A stretch of DNA of 64,000 nt. It comes from Stentor roeselii. Taxonomy: Eukaryota > Ciliophora > Heterotrichea > Heterotrichida > Stentoridae. The notes below the pieces were generated by a model. It made no database searches and was not told where the DNA came from. It worked only from the letters and a program-made list of their open reading frames with translations. A program made the translations under genes and the position numbers. Numbering within the stretch: position 1 is the first letter of the stretch; the number at the start of each line of letters is the position of its first letter. This document shows, piece by piece, positions 59,030-64,000 of the stretch. The stretch is from contig RSEH01000078.1 in the NCBI GenBank assembly GCA_006503475.1, positions 62,001-126,000 on the forward strand. The letters run 5' to 3'.

Positions 59030-59632
59030 CTACTCAGGGAAGACCAGCCACTTTGCCTCAGCTTCTCGTTCTTGCACCCATTTCTCAAATTCCGCCTTAA
59101 TACTTTCCTTGTCAAGGCCGAAGTAAGTTTGTTTGAGCGCGATTTCTGATGGAGTGTCTTTAGGACCGAGTTCTGAATGAAGGTTACTGTAGTCTTTGTG
59201 TCTTTCCGCGTAGGTTAACTTCGGGAAGGTGGGCTTTGGAATAAGAGACCCGCTTTTTTTAGAGATTCGGACTTTTGAACCGTCTTCTAAGTACCCGTCG
59301 CGTGTTCGGGTGGGCTTGCTGAGTGAATTTTACTTGGACTCGGGGTCGACTAGACTCACTTTAGACACGTGGATTGGGAACTCTTTCTTTATTCTTCCTT
59401 TGTCAAGACCCTCTAGTAAACGCTGGTGCTTGATTTTCTAGATTGAGGTTACCATATTCACACCTTCAACCACTACTGTGTTGGATTTTCGGTTTACTCG
59501 GAGAATTGTACCTTCTTTTCCTTTGCTTGTACCTGAAAGTATCTGCACACGGTCACCGCGAACTACTCGCCAGTCTTTTATGGGAACTTGATTTGATAAA
59601 ATTGAGAAATACCGAGAGAGGGTTGAAAGCAT
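59030..59632 (-). CDS. MRPL24: Mitochondrial large-subunit ribosomal protein uL24m, two 15-nt introns
   Basis: Starts at ATG 59632 (MLSTLSRYFSILSN, a mitochondrial-type presequence). The KOW domain has WRVVRGDRVQILSGTSKGKEG and TILRVNRKSNTVVVEGVNM. Removing the introns at 59438-59452 and 59319-59333 continues the frame with KHQRLLEG, VSLVDPES, NKPTRTRDG, GSLIPKPTFP and GPKDT. These match the KLVDPxxxKPT, IIPKPxFP and GPKDTS elements of animal MRPL24. It ends in KWLVFPE at TAG 59030-59032. The product is about 190 residues and is placed near the peptide exit tunnel by family. Confidence 0.93.
59319..59333 (-). other. 15-nt intron (second intron of uL24m)
   Basis: GTAAAATTCACTCAG on the minus strand; it ends CAG rather than TAG and has A at position 10. 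It removes an in-frame TAA and restores the V-D-P-E-S-N-K-P-T motif. Confidence 0.88.
59438..59452 (-). other. 15-nt intron (first intron of uL24m)
   Basis: GTAACCTCAATCTAG on the minus strand, with A at position 10. It carries the TAG that would otherwise truncate the protein after the KOW domain. Confidence 0.9.
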
Positions 59633-60335
59633 TTTTAAGGAAATCAAGATAATTAAGGATTTTATATTTTAAGGTTTGGAGAGATAAGGGGTATGGATTA
59701 TTGTTTGGAGATGAAGATTAAGTGATTTTTTTCCAGACAGGGTTAGAAATTAGTACTTGATTATTTAGGTGGCTTTCAATAGCTTGATGATTGCATGCTG
59801 ATGAGAAGATTTGATTCTTTTGATTATGAAATTATTCGGGTTTTGGGCAATGGCCCATTAATGGAAATGGAATTTGAACTCTAAAGTCTCCTCAAAGCAA
59901 AACTAATTAATATAAGGTTTTAAGTATTTGGATATTTTATATCAACCTCTAAATAATTTGATTATCTGACAGAAGTAAAAAGTATCAAAACATCAAAACC
60001 GAATAATTTTTTATCATAGCGAAAAATTACACAATTAAATCAATAAATCTTCTCACAGTCAAGTCAATATCAAATTTCCTTTTAGATGTTAAACTTATCA
60101 AACTCCTTCAACCCACCCTCTCAAGAAACCGCAAGTTATCCCAAATATCCATGACAGCTTAATATCACAAACACACACAAAAAAATTACATCAAAAATGT
60201 TCATATTTGATACAATTCTAATACACTATAAATTTAAATTTCTCAAAACATCACACCTTAAAATCTTCCCAAATCGATGCAAAAAAAAACTAAAAGTCTC
60301 AAATTTTCTTGTTTAAATTCTTTCCTGTCCCATCC
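59633..60335. other. Intergenic region, 0.7 kb
   Basis: 703 bases between divergent genes. G-rich near the uL24m start (to about 59830) and A/C-rich from about 60060. Apart from AT-rich runs, nothing recognised. Confidence 0.55.
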
Positions 60336-60512
60336 ATGTCATCCTTAATTTTTCAAAAATCCAAAAAAATCTTAAGCGCTTTCTTAATTCGTCCTCATCT
60401 CATTTTTTCTGATTCCCAAGGCTTTTTTCAATCAATTTTTCCGAAATTTTCGATGAAAAGCGAGATTTGGGAAAAGGAAAAAAATTCTGAGATTTTTCTA
60501 CTTTCCTCATAA
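60336..60512 (+). CDS. Possible small hypothetical gene
   Basis: 58 residues from ATG 60336: Ser/Ile/Phe/Lys-rich, starting MSSLIFQKSKKILSAFLIRP, with a charged C-terminus. The upstream flank is A/C-rich, as before real genes here. It has no recognised similarity and could be chance; the frame is also open upstream without an ATG. Confidence 0.3.
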   Translation: MSSLIFQKSKKILSAFLIRPHLIFSDSQGFFQSIFPKFSMKSEIWEKEKNSEIFLLSS

Positions 60513-60678
60513 GATAAAGATCTGTAAATGTTTATGGATCCTGAGAAGAAATTTCTGTTTCTTTAGAGGAAGGCTTTGAAACTAGTTCTTGTAAGTGTCT
60601 TTTTTGGTCTTGAGATAAACATATTCAATATGGAATTCTATCAAAATAGTCTGTAACGGATAATTTATAATTAAATAA

Positions 60679-61353
60679 ATGAAACTATTGAAGTCGGTTG
60701 ATCCAGAGTGCTTTGAGAACCAGACTCTAAAAAATGTGAATTGTCGGAAAGTTAAAGCAGAAACCAAAATAAGAAGCCAGTTTATATCCAAGGGATCACG
60801 GAAATTCCCCAAAAAAGAGTACATCAGATGCAAGCTTATTCGAGGCCACAAACGAGTTCTTCGTCAAATAATGGGAAAAGAAGGCAATCTTCATGAGCTT
60901 CTAGAAAACAGCAACTTCCCTAAAAGCAAAGAATACTACTTGGACATGCTAATCGAGTCTTTTGCGAGAAATAGAGAAACATTCACTGAAATAATCCCAG
61001 TTGAAATGGGTCCAGTCAACGAAATCATGAAGAGAAAAAAGATGAAGACTGACCATCTAAAGAGAAGCTTCAATGCAGAGTTCTGCAAAGATTATTTGAT
61101 GAAGCCTGAGACTAGAGAAAGCTACTTTTATTACATTGAGTTTCTTTTCAGTGATTTTGACTGCGAAAAGTTCATTAAACGGTTTGGTTTCAAATGCTGT
61201 ACATCTGCTAGTCATAGTATGGAGTGCTATATGAAGTGGCTCCTCTTGAAGAAGTACTGCAGTACAATTGTACTGGAAGATATCAGCGTCTCCCCTTTTC
61301 AATCTGATGAGCAGGTCTTACCGTTACCAAGTCTATTAGAGTTACAAGGTTAA
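60679..61353 (+). CDS. Hypothetical helical protein, DNA- or RNA-binding type unclear
   Basis: 224 residues. The N-terminal 70 are very basic (NVNCRKVKAETKIRSQFISK; KFPKKEYIRCKLIRGHKRVLRQIM). The middle and C-terminus are helical, with several Cys (FGFKCCTSASHSMECYMKWLLLKKYC). No domain recognised. The basic start might contact nucleic acid, but nothing specific shows that. Neighbours are a possible small gene and an AMPK-like kinase on the opposite strand (110 bp between stops). Confidence 0.65.
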   Translation: MKLLKSVDPECFENQTLKNVNCRKVKAETKIRSQFISKGSRKFPKKEYIRCKLIRGHKRVLRQIMGKEGNLHELLENSNFPKSKEYYLDMLIESFARNRETFTEIIPVEMGPVNEIMKRKKMKTDHLKRSFNAEFCKDYLMKPETRESYFYYIEFLFSDFDCEKFIKRFGFKCCTSASHSMECYMKWLLLKKYCSTIVLEDISVSPFQSDEQVLPLPSLLELQG

Positions 61354-61463
61354 TCAATTATTAATCCATTAGGAAAATAAAGATGTAGATAGAATATTAA
61401 AGGGCCTTCAAAAAGTAGAAGGATTTAAAGAGGAAATTTTATGGAAAATATTTAAGATGCGAA

Positions 61464-62909
61464 CTATTTAAGATTAATTAGATTGTACAGAGCGTAGGAA
61501 TGGTTAAGACTTTTGATTTCTAAAGAGTTAACCATATGTTGTCTTGGATACCCAAACGACTCCATCATTAAAACAGTATCATTATTGATCCTGAAAGTTT
61601 CCTCTTCAGCAGTCTCACCAAAAACCTGAGAACAATCATCAAACCACCTATGTCTTAAAATCCTATCAATAGGAATACGTCGATTAGGAACAATGACGAG
61701 CATACTCCTAATCAAATGCTTTAAATTGACACTAAGAAAATCAGGCAAATCATATTTCCCAACTAAAATCGCCTTATGCAAATCCTGCAAATTATTCGCC
61801 TTAAACGGTACAGTTCCACAAGCCATGCAATACAAAAGTACTCCGAGACTCCAGATATCCGACCAAAACCCTTCATACCCTTTATCCAAAACGATTTCTG
61901 GAGCAAGATAAGCAGGAGTTCCACATTGATCCGTAATGATTTCGCCCTTATGAACAAGTTTACTTACTCCAAAATCACATATTTTTACGTGATTTAAACT
62001 TTTATCCAGTAAAACATTGTCAAGTTTGATATCCCGATGTAAAATCCCATGTTTATGAATGAAACTCACCCCAAGGACGATTTGATAAAATATTTTTTTA
62101 CATTTTTCTTCATACATCCTTCCATTTTGCTTAAGAAAAGTCAACAAATCACCTCCTTGAACATATTCCATAACAATCAAAAAATTTTCAGAAGTTTCAA
62201 AAACTTCTAAAATTTTTACTATGTACTTTGAATTCAACTTTTTCAAAATGTAGACTTCTCGAAAGATCTTTCTTCTTGAGTACTCGTTTTCAAGATGAGA
62301 ACGGTCAATCGCTTTAATCGCGACTTTTTTACCTGTTAAGACTGAAAAACCTAGAAGGACCTTTCCGAAGGCGCCTTGGCCGAGAAGCCGGTCGATTGAG
62401 TAGAACCTGTCATCTGTTATCGGCTCGTTTAGCGATGTCTTAAATGATTCTTTTATCAAACTGACTAGATTTTCTTTTTCTTTTGAAAATTTAGTTAACA
62501 GGCTGGTCTCGCTTGACTTTCGCATTAGGCTACGCTCTGAGGATGTCGCTTTTAATGAAGAAGTTTTAGGAGAAAATAAACGTTTTGGGACTTGACGGAT
62601 TAGTAGAGATGAATTTTCTAGGGGAGAGTCTTTTAGATTGCTTTGGAATTGGAATTTTGGACTTAGGCCTTTTGATGATTCGAGGTTTGATCTGGGAGAA
62701 GAGAACTTGAAGATTGAAGGCCTTGTTCTTGGAGAAGAGTCCAAATTTCTTGACGTTTTCCCAGCCGCTGGGCTGTTTTTTTCACTTTTTGATATGGGAC
62801 TGATTAGGTTTTTTGGTATTTTTATAGAACCTGCAATGATTTCACGTTTGTTCTTCCATGGATGAAACTTTGAATTTGAAGGGTCTTCGCTTGCTCGTTT
62901 TTGATGCAT
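61464..62909 (-). CDS. CaMK-group (AMPK/MARK-like) serine/threonine kinase with long N-terminal extension
   Basis: 481 residues. Residues 1-165 are Ser/Pro/Lys-rich and disordered, with many SP/TP sites. The kinase domain (about 170-425) has GQGAFGKV, VAIKAI, HRDIKLDN, CDFGVSK and CGTPAYLAPE, all intact. After it, a short helical region (MMESFGYPRQHMVNSLEIKS LNHSYALYNLI) resembles the UBA-like domain that follows the kinase in the AMPK/MARK branch. It is a second member of this group in the window, the other being at 6428. Divergent from RTF2, 29 bp between starts. Confidence 0.9.
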   Translation of the reverse strand: MHQKRASEDPSNSKFHPWKNKREIIAGSIKIPKNLISPISKSEKNSPAAGKTSRNLDSSPRTRPSIFKFSSPRSNLESSKGLSPKFQFQSNLKDSPLENSSLLIRQVPKRLFSPKTSSLKATSSERSLMRKSSETSLLTKFSKEKENLVSLIKESFKTSLNEPITDDRFYSIDRLLGQGAFGKVLLGFSVLTGKKVAIKAIDRSHLENEYSRRKIFREVYILKKLNSKYIVKILEVFETSENFLIVMEYVQGGDLLTFLKQNGRMYEEKCKKIFYQIVLGVSFIHKHGILHRDIKLDNVLLDKSLNHVKICDFGVSKLVHKGEIITDQCGTPAYLAPEIVLDKGYEGFWSDIWSLGVLLYCMACGTVPFKANNLQDLHKAILVGKYDLPDFLSVNLKHLIRSMLVIVPNRRIPIDRILRHRWFDDCSQVFGETAEEETFRINNDTVLMMESFGYPRQHMVNSLEIKSLNHSYALYNLINLK

Positions 62910-62938
62910 TACTTCAATATGGACAGAATTATATTAGA

Positions 62939-63655
62939 ATGGGTAACGATGGAGGTTCAATTGCAAGACGAAGAGATTTAGCTCGTCCTAAAAAGATTAA
63001 AACTCGTGTCAGTTGTGCCGCTGTGGCCCGTGCAAAGTCCAAATTATGCGCATTGACTCAAGAACCCCTTGACCCTCCAGTGGTATCTTGTAAGCTCGGA
63101 TACCTCTACAACAAAGAAGCTCTTTTAAACTGCATCTTAAAAAACAAGCTACCCTCAGAATTCTGTCACATCAAATCAATCAGAAATGTCCAGGACGTGA
63201 AACTAGAAAAAAGCGGAAATTCAATCATATGTCCAGTCACCAGAATTGAAATGAACGGAGTCAACCCTTTCAAACTAATGTGGGACTGCGGGTGTCTTTT
63301 ATCAGGCAAGGCTCTTGAAGAAATCCCTTCTCAATCTTGTCTCGCTTGTGGAAAAGAGATTGGCCAAGTTGTTACCATCGGGCAAACAAAAGAAGAGCAG
63401 AAAAGACTGAGAAAAAGCTGGGGAATTAAAGTTTCTAAGAAAGAAGGAAAATCGGAAAAGAGGCAAAATTTAGAAAAAATTGAAGGACAAGAAAGTGGAA
63501 AAGAAATTAGGAAAAAGATAAAGATACTAGATGATGATGAAATTGAAAGAAATATTGAAAATTCAAAAAAAAGTGAAGTTTTTCAAAGTTTGTTTAAAAA
63601 AGAAGAATATAGCGAAACTTTTTGTTGTAGGAATTTGAGGGCTGGTCTTAGATAA
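62939..63655 (+). CDS. RTF2: Replication termination factor 2 (RTF2) homologue
   Basis: The start chosen is ATG 62939, giving M-G-N-D-G-G-S-I-A-R-R-R-D-L, the invariant beginning of RTF2 proteins. The frame opens 81 bases further up, but that would overlap the divergent kinase's start. In the 238-residue product a degenerate U-box/RING-like zinc domain comprises CALTQEPLDPPVVSCKLGYLYNKEALL, HIKSIRNVQDVKL, ICPVTRIEMNGVNPF and CGCLLSGKALEE....CLACGKEI. The C-terminus is Lys-rich. RTF2 stabilises stalled replication forks and is removed by proteasome shuttles in animals. Intact. Confidence 0.93.
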   Translation: MGNDGGSIARRRDLARPKKIKTRVSCAAVARAKSKLCALTQEPLDPPVVSCKLGYLYNKEALLNCILKNKLPSEFCHIKSIRNVQDVKLEKSGNSIICPVTRIEMNGVNPFKLMWDCGCLLSGKALEEIPSQSCLACGKEIGQVVTIGQTKEEQKRLRKSWGIKVSKKEGKSEKRQNLEKIEGQESGKEIRKKIKILDDDEIERNIENSKKSEVFQSLFKKEEYSETFCCRNLRAGLR

Positions 63656-63768
63656 TAAATTTTGATGTGAATTGATTAAATGAGAGTTTAATATAATTAT
63701 GAAAGAAACAGGTTGTTTTTTTTTTTTAAGATTATTTTATTTGAAGAAGATTTATTCATAAGTATAAA

Positions 63769-64000
63769 ATGGACTTATCTTGCATATATTGGGAAAAAGT
63801 AGATAGTTTATTACCTAACGAGTCCTTAACAACAGCAGCAATTTTCAACAATCTATTCGGTTTTCACTTCATGCATGAAGACCACATCACAAAGATAGAG
63901 CGATCAAGAAACAATCTAAGACATTCCCTTCCGCTATCCCTTATACATCCAGATCTTCTCCTATTCACAACCCCATTAGAAGAAGTATGTTCATCAATAA
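63769..64000 (+). CDS. Unknown protein, 3'-truncated by window edge
   Basis: ATG 63769 opens a frame that is uninterrupted to the window end (77 codons): MDLSCIYWEKVDSLLPNEsl-type start, then NNLFGFHFMHEDHITKIERS and a Pro/Leu-rich stretch. No domain can be named from this fragment. Codon use is coding-like and A/C-rich, as at other gene starts here. Confidence 0.6.
   Translation, partial: MDLSCIYWEKVDSLLPNESLTTAAIFNNLFGFHFMHEDHITKIERSRNNLRHSLPLSLIHPDLLLFTTPLEEVCSSI

Noticed and set aside
1-64000. CRISPR arrays, insertion sequences, LTR or capsid-type elements, rRNA genes, telomere repeats
   Set aside because: No direct-repeat arrays, terminal repeats, transposase or polymerase-type proteins, or rRNA cores were seen anywhere in the window.
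1-64000. A variant genetic code
   Set aside because: TAA, TAG and TGA each end conserved proteins at the expected C-terminus, and apparent in-frame stops are explained by 15-nt introns.

Overview
This window is compact, intron-poor, AT-rich nuclear DNA that best fits a heterotrich ciliate macronucleus with the standard genetic code, most like Stentor. TAA, TAG and TGA all end recognisable genes, which argues against Blepharisma- or Condylostoma-type codes. Genes lie on both strands, often a few to a few tens of bases apart. At least five introns of exactly 15 nt can be read directly (GTAA....., A at position 10, ending AG). They restore coding frames at 6430-6444, 17357-17371, 44787-44801, 59319-59333 and 59438-59452. 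A sixth, 14-nt candidate lies at 13891-13904. The 15-nt intron is known from heterotrichs; the species assignment is inference.

Layout. 1-11 kb: a 5'-truncated family member, a PGP-motif protein, cytosolic Phe-tRNA synthetase alpha, an MIF4G protein divergent from a pseudokinase-like/zinc-finger/SPRY protein, an AMPK/SNF1-type kinase whose start codon is split by an intron, an ankyrin protein and two tail-anchored proteins. 11-18 kb: a 7TM receptor-like protein, kinetochore Spc25, EIPR1, a SAXO microtubule protein, a CDPK and small proteins. 18-28 kb: an M16C protease relative without its zinc ligands, a Cys-rich secreted protein, an AGC kinase, a trypsin-fold protein, a HECT ligase, a SHIPPO-repeat protein and a paralogue of the first gene. 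28-34 kb: a five-TOG XMAP215-type protein with an unfamiliar N-terminal repeat. 37-47 kb: RING and B-box proteins, Derlin, a CTD-type phosphatase, a Zwilch-like protein, p32/MAM33 and a large basic protein with a spliced C-terminus. 51-64 kb: a C2H2 protein, LRRC56/ODA8, a TRM/CEP350-like protein, Tectonic, mitochondrial uL24, a second AMPK-like kinase, RTF2, and a gene running off the right edge.

Two gene-poor stretches (34.0-37.5 and 46.5-51.4 kb) stand out from the otherwise tight packing. They hold no convincing intact gene, and the second may contain decayed coding fragments.

Functional themes are cilia and microtubules (SAXO, SHIPPO, LRRC56, Tectonic, XMAP215, TRM/CEP350-like), chromosome segregation (Spc25, Zwilch), Ca2+/energy/AGC kinase signalling, ER and mitochondrial quality control (Derlin, M16C relative, p32, uL24m) and ubiquitin ligation. 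The genes are not arranged as an operon or a single pathway. The strongest unexplained structure is a quasi-periodic reversal of GC skew, about every 0.4-0.5 kb, that runs through genes on both strands and fades in the gene-poor stretches.
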